Shown: one piece after another, positions 25,251-35,122 of the stretch
Position numbering within the stretch: the stretch's first letter is position 1
Layout of the letters: the number at the start of each line of letters is the position of its first letter
NCBI GenBank assembly: GCA_944392145.1
Contig: CALXVS010000012.1
Coordinates: 1 to 42,912 of the forward strand
DNA: 42,912 bases
Direction: 5' to 3'
Origin: an uncultured Alphaproteobacteria bacterium
GTDB taxonomy: Bacteria > Pseudomonadota > Alphaproteobacteria > CAAHEQ01 > UBA3637
Notes under the pieces: generated by a model
Told to the model about the DNA's origin: nothing
The model's input: the letters and a program-made list of their open reading frames with translations, nothing else
Databases searched by the model: none
Translations under genes and position numbers: made by a program

Positions 25251-27479
25251 CTAAAAATCATTCCCGGTTTCGGTCAAACGGCAATTTCCGTTACTATCTA
25301 CCACACGCGTAGAACAATTGAAACAACTGGATACTTCTGATCCCTCTACACTTAAAGCTTCATCCCATTTACAAGGGTAACAGGATGATCCGTTCCAAAA
25401 CCGGTCACCACAACTGTTACAACTGTTTCGTTCACGTGAACCCGTTCCAATGTCAACGCCCCCTTGAATAGAGCATGAAGCACACTTTCCATCCGCGGTT
25501 TCAAATTGATCCGATGAACAATTTAAAGCACAATAACCATTACTTGTAACATGACGGTCCCCGCATACTGTGCATCCGGAACGTAAAGTTGTATCATCCC
25601 CTACCAAATATGCTGTGGGAGATGTGCAACTGTGGCAAGTTCCGCCGGCATCCCGATATTGACCAGTAGCACAGGCCTTGACACATTGCGTCCCCACCAC
25701 ATCACGCCCACAAGACAAACACCGATCCTTCAATGTATCGTCATCCGGATAAGTGGAAATATCCAAACTGCTGTTGTGATCACACTCCAAACAACTGCCA
25801 TATGCTGTCCGAATGCGATTGACAGGACAATTAGCTAACACGCAATAATTATTAGATTTTGTATATACGATCGAACGATTCCCGCATTCCTTACAAGAAT
25901 CATGTGCAAAGGCATATGTTGTTGCACTTTTACCAACAGCATAGCTTTGCCCATCATCACAAGAACGGCAAGTCCCACTCGAATCGCGATAACTTCCGTC
26001 ACCACACGCTTTATAGCAATATCCATCAATCACTTCCCTAACTTTTTTCCCATTCTTATTACACGCCAAACAAGCATCTATTAATGTTTGATCATTGCCA
26101 ATATAAATACGACCGGCATATGAGGAACAATTGTAACAATTCATACTGGAATCCCAAAATGTATTATTCGGGCAAGCTTTCAATGCACAGCGATTATTTG
26201 ATAATACCTGTCTTCCACAAGCGGCAGCCTCACAAACCGAAGCCTCGCTTTCATCAATTGTATATGATGTTGCTGTATTGCAAGGACGGCAATATCCGTT
26301 TTTATCTTTAAAATATCCTTCAGCACAGGCTTTAGCACGACAATAAATTGTTGAAGTCCCATAAACTTCGCGATTCTGACATTCCTTGCATAATGTTTTA
26401 GCTTCTTCCGTATTTGAAATAGTTACAATGGGATTCTCATCATCACATGCATAGCATTTATTATTTGATCCCATAAAATAAGATCCCTTGATTTCATCTG
26501 TATCACTGAGATTACTTCCACAATGAGTTTTCAACATACATGCGCCAACAAGATAAGCCCGATTTGAACATTTGCCACATTCTTCCTCTGTGACAGTCGT
26601 GATTCTAGCAGTTTTTGAGGCGCAGGGAACACAGGTGCCATTTGTTTGCATCATATATCCCGGATCACATTTTTTCACACATTTTTTTAAAACTGTATCA
26701 TAAATTCTGTTGCCACAAGCTTCACATACCTCACGTTGGCGATCTCCTAACAACACATCTACTGCATCTGGGGCTTCACCACACGAAACACAACCACCAT
26801 CCAATGCTTCAAACTCACCCTCTTCACAAATTGAATCTATACAAGCCCCCTCTTTTTCACTGTATATTTGTCCCGAGGGACAAAAACAAGAATTATCAAC
26901 CGAATCCAAATAAGTCCCTGTCGGACAGCGGCAGGCAAAAATACGATAATCCAAACTCGCATGCCGACCACATGTTGGTAATGCACCCAAGTCATTTTTA
27001 TACACAAATGCCATTGTCACACCAGCCATATCAACCGACGGCACACACAGATCAACATCACCAATATATTGTTCATCATTCACAAAAATAACAGGTGGAT
27101 ACTCATAATCACGTAAAATTTGCACACAAACCTCTTCCGGGATATCGTACACATCAATTTCAAAATAATGAGCATTATCCTTGGTAATATAACTGTCTGT
27201 TTCATATAACCCAATGATTTTATTTGGAAAAGAGGTTGTCAAATCTGTTTCGCGTGCCAACACATCACCGGTAGGCTCAATTTGTGCCGACACTTCAACC
27301 GCACGCATATTTAACTCATTGATAATTTCGTTTGTATGATATTTGTTTAAAGCCCAACGATATCCAGCAATACCTGCAATGCTTAATATCCCCATAATGG
27401 CTAATACACCCAACATTTCCACCATGGAGCGTCCATTTTCAGAACAAAATAAAGACCGAAAATTTCCCAATACACGCAT
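25251..27479 (-). CDS. Prepilin-like protein with long cysteine-repeat ectodomain
   Basis: The 742 residues begin with a type IV prepilin signal: a 16-residue leader ending in Gly, then RSMVEMLGVLAIMGILSI with Glu at +5. Prepilin peptidase should cleave after G16. Residues 40-190 form a pilin-like head. From about residue 190 to the end there are roughly nine cysteine-rich repeats of 50-60 residues with the pattern C-x-(D/G)G-x-C-x-x-C ... C-x-x-C-(G/N)(N/D)R, reminiscent of furin-like or growth-factor-receptor repeats. Such a protein would need extensive disulfide formation in the periplasm. It may be a large minor pilin or filament-tip adhesin. The start has AAGGAGACA before the ATG, the same site as at 42494. 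No assembly ATPase or platform protein is nearby. Confidence 0.8.
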   Translation of the reverse strand: MRVLGNFRSLFCSENGRSMVEMLGVLAIMGILSIAGIAGYRWALNKYHTNEIINELNMRAVEVSAQIEPTGDVLARETDLTTSFPNKIIGLYETDSYITKDNAHYFEIDVYDIPEEVCVQILRDYEYPPVIFVNDEQYIGDVDLCVPSVDMAGVTMAFVYKNDLGALPTCGRHASLDYRIFACRCPTGTYLDSVDNSCFCPSGQIYSEKEGACIDSICEEGEFEALDGGCVSCGEAPDAVDVLLGDRQREVCEACGNRIYDTVLKKCVKKCDPGYMMQTNGTCVPCASKTARITTVTEEECGKCSNRAYLVGACMLKTHCGSNLSDTDEIKGSYFMGSNNKCYACDDENPIVTISNTEEAKTLCKECQNREVYGTSTIYCRAKACAEGYFKDKNGYCRPCNTATSYTIDESEASVCEAAACGRQVLSNNRCALKACPNNTFWDSSMNCYNCSSYAGRIYIGNDQTLIDACLACNKNGKKVREVIDGYCYKACGDGSYRDSSGTCRSCDDGQSYAVGKSATTYAFAHDSCKECGNRSIVYTKSNNYCVLANCPVNRIRTAYGSCLECDHNSSLDISTYPDDDTLKDRCLSCGRDVVGTQCVKACATGQYRDAGGTCHSCTSPTAYLVGDDTTLRSGCTVCGDRHVTSNGYCALNCSSDQFETADGKCASCSIQGGVDIGTGSRERNSCNSCGDRFWNGSSCYPCKWDEALSVEGSEVSSCFNCSTRVVDSNGNCRLTETGNDF

Positions 27480-27525
27480 ACTTGTCTCCTTGAAATTAAA
27501 AATCTCGCCTTCCGCTTATAAAAAA

Positions 27526-27690
27526 GGATCGTTTTTTTTAGACATGTTTTAAAAGAAAAAATAACGTATCCTAAAATACATGTTTTTTATTTAATTACAA
27601 TGGATTGTTTTTCTATTGACACACTTTTTAAAACATGCTAATTTAACCCAAAAAGGCGTTACATTCTAACGATCCTTTTTTTTAGACATA
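27526..27690 (-). promoter_or_regulatory. Conserved prepilin upstream element, copy 3
   Basis: This is a diverged copy of the elements at 266-430 and 42284-42448, located upstream of the cysteine-rich prepilin gene. It keeps the flanking GATC(C/G)T8AGACA repeats, the outward TTGACA-17-TAATTT promoter with extended TG, and the hairpin CGTTA-CATTC-TAACG followed by T-run. Conservation of these parts while the rest drifts suggests that they are functional. Confidence 0.55.
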
Positions 27691-27756
27691 TTTTTATCTT
27701 TATAACCTTTTGAAAAAAATAATAAAAACTCACTTTTTACATGCTTTTATGACGTT

Positions 27757-27782
27757 AAAAAAAGACTTATTTTTTTATAAGT
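27757..27782 (-). terminator. Terminator of rpoZ-rsh
   Basis: On the minus strand, 35 bases past the rsh stop, ACTTAT and ATAAGT form a stem with an A6 loop followed by C and T7. Confidence 0.65.
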
Positions 27783-27816
27783 TAGTATCAAAAATTGATT
27801 GTAAAATTTAATAAAA

Positions 27817-29949
27817 TTAATTCTTAACCCGGTAAACGGAAGAAACAAATTTTAAAGATCTGAGTGCCTGTAACAATACATCTAATTGTTCGGCGCTTTT
27901 AATTTCCACGTCAATATAAACTTCACTCCACCCACCGACACGACTAACCGTATTCAGATTAGATACCTGAACCTGACATTGGGAAATAGCATTCATAATT
28001 TCTGTCAACGCATTATTTTTATCTTCAAATGTCACCTTTATCCGAACGGGTAAAGTCTTATCTTTCATCGCATCAGGATTCCAACTGATATCCAACCAAC
28101 GTTCCGGTTCCTCGCTCAATTGTGTTAATGTGGGGCAATCTTGTGTATGAATAGTAATCCCTTTGCCGGTTGTCACAATACCGACAATGGCATCCCCGGG
28201 AACCGGATGACAACATTTTCCAAAGTTAAACGCTACGTCATTACCGATACCAATAATTGGTGTGTGCCGCATTCCGGCGGTTGGATTTTTCTTTTTACTG
28301 AATAAAGAAATAGCTTTACGCAATGTCAGTTTGTTTTCGGGATAAACTTGCCGAAAAATATCTTTAAAAGGCAAAAGCCCTTCCCCAATAGTTGCCAACA
28401 AATCATCCGGTGTTTCTTGACGATAGGTGGACAACAAAGGTGTCAAATCTTTGGGACTCCAAACAATACCATCTTCTTTTGCGGCATTGTTAAATAGATC
28501 ACGAGCCAAAGCAATATAAGCTTGTTTTTTCTGAGCCCGTGCAAAACGGCGAATGCTGGCTTTAGCCTTGGCCGTTACGACAATACGCTCCCATTCGGCA
28601 GGCGGTGTTTGATTTTTGGCAGTTAAAATTTCTACCTGATCCCCGTTTTGTAACACACTGCGCAGCGGTTTCATTTTTCCATTGATTTTGGCACCGACAC
28701 ATGAATCACCGATACGGGAATGAATGGCATACGCAAAATCAATAGCCGTTGCTCCTTTGGGTAAGGTCATTAAATCCCCTTTGGGAGAAAAACAAAAAAT
28801 CTGGTCTTGATACAGGGCAATCTTTGTATGTTCCAAAAAATCATTTGAATCTGAAGAATGCTGCATTAAGTCCAATAAGTTTCTTAACCAACGATATTGA
28901 GATCCTTCCTTACTGGCACCTTGTTTATATTCCCAATGTGCAGCAATACCATATTCAGCAGCCTCATGCATTTCCCGTGTGCGAATTTGCACTTCAATCC
29001 GACGTCCTAACGGACCAATAACGCCGGTATGCAGCGATTTATATCCATTTTGTTTCGGCGTTGAAATATAATCTTTATATCGCCCCGGAATCATGGGGTA
29101 TTTTGTATGAATAGCCCCTAATGTCTGATAACATTCGGCGATTGTTCCGACAATAATACGAAAAGCCATAATATCAAAAATCTGTTCAAAAGGAATATTT
29201 TGTCGCTGCATTTTACGCCAAATGGAATAAGGTCGCTTTTCGCGCCCCTCAATTTCCCCTTGAATTTTATTTTCTTTTAAATCCTCTGATAAATGTGCAA
29301 TAACGGCAGCAACATCATTTTTCCCCTGTTCGGCTAAAAAGGATAACCGCGTAGCAATGGATTCATATGCTTCCGGATGTAATTCTTTAAAAGCATAATC
29401 CTCTAATTCATCTTTTAATTTCTGCATACCGATTCGCTCGGCCAAAGGAACATAAATTTCCATGGTCTCGCGGGCAATACGTTGTCGTTTTTCGGGCTTT
29501 TTACAAAAAGACAACGTACGCATGTTATGCAATCGGTCCGCCAGTTTAATGACAAGAACACGAATATCCTCGGAAATAGCCAGAACAAGTTTTTGCCAGT
29601 TTTCAGCTTGTTTGGTTGCCTCGGATTTTAATTGAACCTTGGATAACTTTGTCAAACCGCGAACCAAACGGGCAATATCTTCACCAAACAACTCTTTGAT
29701 ATCAGCATACGAAGCCGGCGTATCTTCAACTGTATCATGCAATAACGCGGTGATAATCACACTGCTGTCAAAACGGTATTCCGTTAAAATTTCGGCAACA
29801 CTGACAGGATGAGAAAAATATGGCTCTCCCGATTCACGCACTTGAGCACTATGCATTTTCATAGCAAATACATAAGCTCGGTTCAAAGCGTCTTCATCCG
29901 CCGAAGGATCATAGGACTTAACACGCTCTACCAGCTCGTATTGCCGCAT
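27817..29949 (-). CDS. rsh: Bifunctional (p)ppGpp synthetase/hydrolase (RelA/SpoT homologue)
   Basis: Rsh makes and degrades the alarmone (p)ppGpp. The 710 residues contain an HD hydrolase domain (HDTVEDTPAS at 71-80, intact His-Asp), so hydrolysis is expected. The synthetase domain lies at about 230-350 with REKRPYSIWRKM and the FDIMAFRIIV strand. A TGS domain is near 385-445 and a C-terminal ACT domain at about 635-710. A single bifunctional Rsh is the usual alphaproteobacterial arrangement. It follows rpoZ by 21 bases, the classic rpoZ-spoT/rsh order, and ends at a terminator. Confidence 0.96.
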   Translation of the reverse strand: MRQYELVERVKSYDPSADEDALNRAYVFAMKMHSAQVRESGEPYFSHPVSVAEILTEYRFDSSVIITALLHDTVEDTPASYADIKELFGEDIARLVRGLTKLSKVQLKSEATKQAENWQKLVLAISEDIRVLVIKLADRLHNMRTLSFCKKPEKRQRIARETMEIYVPLAERIGMQKLKDELEDYAFKELHPEAYESIATRLSFLAEQGKNDVAAVIAHLSEDLKENKIQGEIEGREKRPYSIWRKMQRQNIPFEQIFDIMAFRIIVGTIAECYQTLGAIHTKYPMIPGRYKDYISTPKQNGYKSLHTGVIGPLGRRIEVQIRTREMHEAAEYGIAAHWEYKQGASKEGSQYRWLRNLLDLMQHSSDSNDFLEHTKIALYQDQIFCFSPKGDLMTLPKGATAIDFAYAIHSRIGDSCVGAKINGKMKPLRSVLQNGDQVEILTAKNQTPPAEWERIVVTAKAKASIRRFARAQKKQAYIALARDLFNNAAKEDGIVWSPKDLTPLLSTYRQETPDDLLATIGEGLLPFKDIFRQVYPENKLTLRKAISLFSKKKNPTAGMRHTPIIGIGNDVAFNFGKCCHPVPGDAIVGIVTTGKGITIHTQDCPTLTQLSEEPERWLDISWNPDAMKDKTLPVRIKVTFEDKNNALTEIMNAISQCQVQVSNLNTVSRVGGWSEVYIDVEIKSAEQLDVLLQALRSLKFVSSVYRVKN

Positions 29950-29970
29950 GCGCTATCACTTTTTTAAAAT

Positions 29971-30336
29971 TTAAGCATTAACATCATCAACAACTTGAAA
30001 CGAATCGGACGTCCTGAATTCCGAGTGATCCGGAGTATAAAGCGTTTCACCCATAATTTCCGCTTCAACCTCTTTAATGTGATCGTTATCGGGACCGATT
30101 TCTTTCATAGTCGCATATTTTTGCATCCCCGCAATCAGGTTTTCACGGACCAGATTGGTATCAATAGTTCCTTCTTCAATTTCGCGCAAAGCAATAACCG
30201 TATTTTTATCGTTATCACGGGCAACCGTTTCCGGTGCACCGGCTCCCAGTGACTTAGCACGTCCCGCCGCGACAAGAACAAGATCAAACCGATTGGGAAT
30301 TTTAACGACACAATCTTCAACGGTAACTCTGGCCAT
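29971..30336 (-). CDS. rpoZ: RNA polymerase omega subunit
   Basis: Omega is the small RNA polymerase subunit that chaperones beta-prime and, in proteobacteria, contributes to a ppGpp site. The 121 residues start [20 protein letters not shown] and contain [11 protein letters not shown] and the [14 protein letters not shown]-type segment (here [12 protein letters not shown]), all typical. The tail beyond residue 75 is acidic and longer than in E. coli (91 residues), as is common in alphaproteobacteria. A ribosome-binding site (AAGGA) precedes the ATG. Confidence 0.95.
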   Translation of the reverse strand: MARVTVEDCVVKIPNRFDLVLVAAGRAKSLGAGAPETVARDNDKNTVIALREIEEGTIDTNLVRENLIAGMQKYATMKEIGPDNDHIKEVEAEIMGETLYTPDHSEFRTSDSFQVVDDVNA

Positions 30337-30462
30337 GTGATATCCTTTCTTAATTATAATTTAAAATATTTGAAGATAACATACTCTTTTTTTCGTCAAA
30401 AATCAAGTGTTTTATTGATTCAAAAAGGGCAAAAGACATTTTACCTTTAAAAAAGAAAATTA

Positions 30463-30711
30463 TTATTTGATTTCCGTGTAATCAACATCAATAATGTTAT
30501 TATCTTTAAACTGACGGTTTTCCCGTTTAAAACGAGCCGCCATTTTCTTTTGAAAATCATATAAAAACAATTTGTTGCGAATATAACCGATTACCCCAAT
30601 GATCAGAAATAAAATAATCAACGGAATTGCAATATACCAAGCCACAAAAAGTAACAAGGCAAAAAATACCACCCCGATGCTTAAACTGAGAAAAGCCTGC
30701 AAAATACCCAC
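30463..30711 (-). CDS. Small membrane protein downstream of mutS
   Basis: This 82-residue protein starts at a GTG immediately after the mutS TAA, with GGAGG overlapping the mutS end as ribosome-binding site, so it is translationally coupled. Two hydrophobic segments (about residues 5-25 and 28-45) are followed by a basic cytoplasmic stretch and the acidic end NIIDVDYTEI. The family is not named with confidence; the terminal IDVDYTEI-like motif gives the impression of a conserved small envelope protein. Its function is unknown. Confidence 0.7.
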   Translation of the reverse strand: MGILQAFLSLSIGVVFFALLLFVAWYIAIPLIILFLIIGVIGYIRNKLFLYDFQKKMAARFKRENRQFKDNNIIDVDYTEIK

Positions 30712-33372
30712 TTACACCTCCATCATTGATTTTAGTTTATAAAGCTCATCTAACGCTTCACGCGGAGACATCAAATCAATATTCAGATTTTTTAACACTG
30801 CTTCCACGGCCGATTCTTTTTTATAGGTGGATTGGATAGCTGCCGAAAACAAGGGCAAATCATCAAAGAGAGGCTTTTGCGCTTGTTTTTTTTCTTCTAA
30901 TTGTTCCAAAACCTGCGTTGCCCGATCCAAAACGCATGAAGGCAATCCGGCTAATTTGGCTACATGAATACCATATGAACGATCAACAGCCCCTTCACCG
31001 ACCGTATGTAAAAAGACAACATCTCCCTGCCATTGTTTTACTTGCATTGTGTGAAGTGTTACACCATTTAATCGAGTGGCCAAGGCCGTTAACTCGTGAT
31101 AATGAGTGGCAAACAACCCACGGGATTTATTCACATCATGCAAATATTCTACAACCGCCCATGCCAAAGATAATCCGTCAAAAGTTGCTGTCCCTCGACC
31201 CACCTCATCCAAAATGACCAAAGAACGATTCGTAGCCCCATGTAAAATACCCGCGACTTCAATCATTTCAACCATAAATGTTGATCGGCCGCGTGCTAAA
31301 TCATCACTGGCACCCACACGAGAAAATAGTTTATCAACCAATCCGATTTTTACCCGTTCGGCGGGCACAAAAGAACCCATTTGAGCTAAAATAGCAATTA
31401 AGGCATTTTGACGCAAAAAAGTACTTTTACCGGCCATGTTCGGTCCGGTCAAAATCCATAAATTATTGTTTTCTTCACCTAAGGTGCAATCATTCGGCAT
31501 AAACTGTTGATGCGTTCGTGATAAGGACGCTTCCACCACCGGATGACGTCCTCCTTTGATTTCAAAATCAAAGCCGTCTGTTAAAGTAGGTCGTGTCCAT
31601 CGATTTAATACCGCGAATTCGGCCAAAGCAGCCGCAATATCAATATGCGCCAGTGCCAGGGCGGTATCAATAATAGATTTCATTTGAGAGATAATTCGGA
31701 CTCTTAACTGTTCATAAATTTCAAGTTCAAGTTGAAGCGCTTGTTCGTCAGAATGCGCGATTTTATCGGCCAATTCTGCCAATTCTTGTGTGATAAAGCG
31801 CACACTGTTTTTAACCGTATGACGGTGAACAAACCCCCATTCTTTCCGTTCTATTAACAAGGAAGCGGCTTTACTTGGCACTTCAACGTAATACCCCAAA
31901 ATGTTGTTAAAAGAAATTTTTAAATTAGGAATTCCTGTTAAAGAGGCATATTTTTTCTGTAAATCCAGAATAAAAATCTTTGATTGCTCCTTCAAGTTCA
32001 ATGCCGAACTCAAGGCATTACAGTAGCTGTGCCGAATAAATCCGCCGTCACGACTTAATAAGGGTGGTTTTTCAACCAGTGCCTTTTGTAGCAACTGCAC
32101 CAATTCGGTATGTTCGCCTAACAGTAACTGATCTTGTTTCAGCGAATCGGGAACCAGACCTGTTTGTGTCAATAACCGAAGTGTCGGAATACATTCCAAT
32201 CCGCGGGCGATAGCAACCATATCACGCGGGCCGCCACGTTCCAAAGCTAACCGTGACAACGATCGTTCAATATCTGGCACTTCTTTTAACAAGTTACGGA
32301 CTTCTTTACGGACATCTTCTTCCCGAATAAAATAATCCACCTTATCTAACCGTGCATCGATTTCCGCCCGATCCATTAACGGTGATGCTAACCAACTTGC
32401 CAACAACCGTGAGCCCGTATGTGTTAAAGTTAAATCTATTGTTTCAAGCAAACTTTGTGATTTTTTATCATCACTTAACGAGTAAATCAGTTCCAAATTA
32501 CGACGAGTCGCCGCATCAATTTCCATGAAACGGGATGATTGTTGCCGCTGAGGCGGCAAAAAAGCCGGAATTGATCCTTTTTGTGTCATCAACACATAGG
32601 ACAATAAAACACCGATCGCTATTATCTCTTGTTTTGAAAATTGATAAAAATAAGATGTCCCAACCGCTTTAAAGAAAGTTTCGGTTACTTGTTTGGCTGC
32701 AGCGAATTCAAACCGATTCGGTGGCAAAACCGTCAACGCTTTATGGAATTCGGATAAAACAGCGCTTGCCGTTACCGAAAGCGCCTCGGACACAATGATT
32801 TCCGACGCGTTCAGTTGCGCCAATAAAGCCGGTAACTGGCGTTCCGAAATCATTTGTGTTTTCATTTCACCGGTTGATACATCCCCCCAGCAAACGGCAT
32901 AGCCGTCGGGTGCCTCGGTTAAACAGGCAATAAAGTTATTTTTCTTGGCGTTCAACAAGGCATCTTCCGTTAACGTTCCGGGTGTTACAATCCGAATAAC
33001 ATCGCGCTTGACAACGGCTTTATATCCGCGTTTTTTTGCCTCCTCGGGCTTTTCCATTTGTTCGCAGATTGCGACTTTATATCCCGCACGGACCAATCGA
33101 GTTAAATAATTTTCATAAGCATGAAACGGCACACCGCACATCGGAATGTCTTCTCCCCGATGTTTACCGCGATAAGTCAAAACAATATTTAGCTCTTTAG
33201 AGGCTGTTTTGGCATCTTCAAAAAACAATTCATAAAAATCACCCATCCGATAAAACAGCAGACAATCCGCATACTTTTCTTTTGTTTCAAGATATTGCTT
33301 CATCATAGGTGTGACAATATTGTTTTGCTGTGCGTCAGGTTGTATATCCGGTTTATTTTGTTCTTGTTCCAT
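30712..33372 (-). CDS. mutS: DNA mismatch repair protein MutS
   Basis: MutS recognises mismatches and recruits MutL. The 886 residues include the mismatch-binding N-terminal domain with the Phe-x-Glu region GDFYELFFEDA near residue 45 and the GVPFHAYENYL segment. Connector, lever and clamp domains follow, then the ABC-type ATPase with Walker A GPNMAGKST near residue 642, Walker B VILDEVGRGT and the FATHYHEL motif. The C-terminal helix-turn-helix dimerisation region is present. It is divergent from the histidine kinase gene, with a 41-base gap. Confidence 0.97.
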   Translation of the reverse strand: MEQEQNKPDIQPDAQQNNIVTPMMKQYLETKEKYADCLLFYRMGDFYELFFEDAKTASKELNIVLTYRGKHRGEDIPMCGVPFHAYENYLTRLVRAGYKVAICEQMEKPEEAKKRGYKAVVKRDVIRIVTPGTLTEDALLNAKKNNFIACLTEAPDGYAVCWGDVSTGEMKTQMISERQLPALLAQLNASEIIVSEALSVTASAVLSEFHKALTVLPPNRFEFAAAKQVTETFFKAVGTSYFYQFSKQEIIAIGVLLSYVLMTQKGSIPAFLPPQRQQSSRFMEIDAATRRNLELIYSLSDDKKSQSLLETIDLTLTHTGSRLLASWLASPLMDRAEIDARLDKVDYFIREEDVRKEVRNLLKEVPDIERSLSRLALERGGPRDMVAIARGLECIPTLRLLTQTGLVPDSLKQDQLLLGEHTELVQLLQKALVEKPPLLSRDGGFIRHSYCNALSSALNLKEQSKIFILDLQKKYASLTGIPNLKISFNNILGYYVEVPSKAASLLIERKEWGFVHRHTVKNSVRFITQELAELADKIAHSDEQALQLELEIYEQLRVRIISQMKSIIDTALALAHIDIAAALAEFAVLNRWTRPTLTDGFDFEIKGGRHPVVEASLSRTHQQFMPNDCTLGEENNNLWILTGPNMAGKSTFLRQNALIAILAQMGSFVPAERVKIGLVDKLFSRVGASDDLARGRSTFMVEMIEVAGILHGATNRSLVILDEVGRGTATFDGLSLAWAVVEYLHDVNKSRGLFATHYHELTALATRLNGVTLHTMQVKQWQGDVVFLHTVGEGAVDRSYGIHVAKLAGLPSCVLDRATQVLEQLEEKKQAQKPLFDDLPLFSAAIQSTYKKESAVEAVLKNLNIDLMSPREALDELYKLKSMMEV

Positions 33373-33413
33373 TTTTACTTTCCTTTTTCATTTTTTCAAA
33401 GTATACTTGATTT

Positions 33414-34817
33414 ATGAAAAAAAAGAAAGTTTTAAAAACACATATTTATTCTTTTCGGTTTATCGCACGTATTTTTGTTTTGAATATTCCGACCCTGTTG
33501 GTCTTAAGTTTTTTATTGATTCAGGGGGAAATGTCGTTTCTGTCAGCGTTGGTGGTTTCTGTTTTTGCCACCGGTGTCGTCAGTATCGTTACCTTATTTG
33601 TCTTTAAGGAATTTGAAAACCTTGCGGCTTATTTAAAAAACTTGGCACAAGGCGGCGATCCTGAAGTTCCCCGCATTCGTCGAGGATTATTCAGTCCGTT
33701 TCGTCTGCTTGATTCGTTTTTAATTATTAAAAACCTGTGGTCAGAACAAACGCTATCAGATGCCAGTATTTTGGAAAACCTGCCTAACCCGCTTTTAATG
33801 ATTCGCCCGGACGGTAAAGTTGTTTGGACCAACCAAATCGGGCGTGATTTTTTTGGTGAAGCCCTTATCGGTCAAACGCTTGCCTCTTTTTTTAATGACA
33901 CTCTTTTTTCAAAAACGGTAACAGATGTGCTTGAGGACCGAACAACTGCCGAGTGGTTTGAACTCACCTATGGAGATGATGCGGTTCCTTATACGTTTCA
34001 GGTGCGCATTCACCGTTTGCCGGCCAAAACAAAGGACGGGGCCACTGCTGTCATCGTGATGCACGACATCACACCGTTTAAATTGTTTAAACAACAACAA
34101 TCCGATTTTTTTGCAAATGCATCACATGAATTAAAGACCCCTTTGTCTATTTTGTCGGGTGTTATTGAAACCTTGCAAGGCCCAGCCAAAAATGACGCGG
34201 TCGCACGCGACAAGTTCTTAACTATGATGAGTGAACAAACAACCCGTATGACCCATCTGGTTAAAGACCTGTTATTATTATCAAAATTACAAATGACTCC
34301 CGAAAAAAGCGTCACGGATATTATTTTAATTCCGGATTTGTTAAAAACGATTGTTGCAGATTTAAAAATCAAAGCCGATACACATCATAAAACATTATGT
34401 TTGGATATTGTGCACGATTTACCTCGTTTTATCGGAAACCAACAAGAATTGCGTCAGGCTTTCCAAAACCTGATTGATAATGCTTTAAAATACGGGGCTG
34501 AAACATCTTGTGTCACTGTTCGGGCCGAACTTGCCAACGGTTTTCCCAAAAAAACAAATAAAACAGGTATTACGGCATCACAAACCATTGCCATCAGTGT
34601 ACATAATGTTGGTAATCCCATCCCACCTAAAAAAATTCATCGCCTTTTTGAACGATTTTATCGCATTGATTCTTTAAAGAACAGACAAATTGAAGGAACG
34701 GGTCTCGGTCTTGGGATTGTGCAGCAAATCATTTTAAAACATGATGGAATGATTGATATCAAAAGCTCGGCAGAAAAAGGAACCACTTTTACGGTTTATC
34801 TGCCGCTTGAGTTTTAA
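33414..34817 (+). CDS. PhoR-like sensor histidine kinase
   Basis: This membrane sensor kinase has 467 residues. Two transmembrane helices at about 18-40 and 45-67 leave almost no periplasmic loop. A PAS domain follows at about 120-215 (LPNPLLMIRPDGKVVWTN), then a HisKA box SHELKTPLSIL near residue 237 and a HATPase domain with NLIDNALKYG and GTGLGLGIVQQI. The order resembles PhoR (phosphate sensor), but no phoB or pst gene is in the window, so it is an orphan here. The 3' end overlaps the convergent mazF by 4 bases. Confidence 0.85.
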   Translation: MKKKKVLKTHIYSFRFIARIFVLNIPTLLVLSFLLIQGEMSFLSALVVSVFATGVVSIVTLFVFKEFENLAAYLKNLAQGGDPEVPRIRRGLFSPFRLLDSFLIIKNLWSEQTLSDASILENLPNPLLMIRPDGKVVWTNQIGRDFFGEALIGQTLASFFNDTLFSKTVTDVLEDRTTAEWFELTYGDDAVPYTFQVRIHRLPAKTKDGATAVIVMHDITPFKLFKQQQSDFFANASHELKTPLSILSGVIETLQGPAKNDAVARDKFLTMMSEQTTRMTHLVKDLLLLSKLQMTPEKSVTDIILIPDLLKTIVADLKIKADTHHKTLCLDIVHDLPRFIGNQQELRQAFQNLIDNALKYGAETSCVTVRAELANGFPKKTNKTGITASQTIAISVHNVGNPIPPKKIHRLFERFYRIDSLKNRQIEGTGLGLGIVQQIILKHDGMIDIKSSAEKGTTFTVYLPLEF

Positions 34818-35122
34818 TCCCAAGCAAAATAGGCATGTAAAACATCTGCCACACGCCGGGCACCGCTTTGCGGTAGAGCACCCGCTTTTTGGCGCACATA
34901 TTCTTTTAAAACGGGTTGCATTAAATCAAGGGCAATTTGCCCTTTTTTACCCGCAAAATACACATCTATTCGGCAGGGGAAAACATATCTTGTGTTCGTA
35001 ACAGGAGCCACTAACACATGTGGCAATATTTCATTCAATTCATCAGGAGACACAATCACGGCCGGCTTTAAATTTCCACCGATTTCACAGATAACAACCT
35101 GAAATCGTTTTAAATATCCCAT
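34814..35122 (-). CDS. mazF: MazF/PemK-type toxin
   Basis: MazF toxins are ribosome-independent mRNA interferases. The 102 residues show the family pattern: RFQVVICEIGG start, KPAVIVSPDELN, VLVAPVTN, a basic strand with GKKGQIALDLMQPV, and a final helix VADVLHAYF. I chose ATG at 35122 (an in-frame ATG at 35128 is equally possible); both overlap the end of mazE, as is typical for coupled TA pairs. The longer frame to 35191 lies inside mazE. Activity is not demonstrable from sequence. Confidence 0.8.
   Translation of the reverse strand: MGYLKRFQVVICEIGGNLKPAVIVSPDELNEILPHVLVAPVTNTRYVFPCRIDVYFAGKKGQIALDLMQPVLKEYVRQKAGALPQSGARRVADVLHAYFAWD

Noticed and set aside
24019-25340. Several overlapping ORFs of 60-140 codons on both strands in the repeat array.
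   Set aside because: They translate the palindromic repeat units in all frames (peptides of the SSLRMRG or AKARIQ type), lack ribosome-binding sites and match no family.
26615-27091. 158-codon ORF opposite the Cys-rich prepilin gene.
   Set aside because: It is the antisense shadow of cysteine codons; the minus-strand frame has a start site, signal motif and repeats.
33414-34817. Assignment as phoR.
   Set aside because: Domain order fits, but there is no phoB or pst context, so only PhoR-like is claimed.
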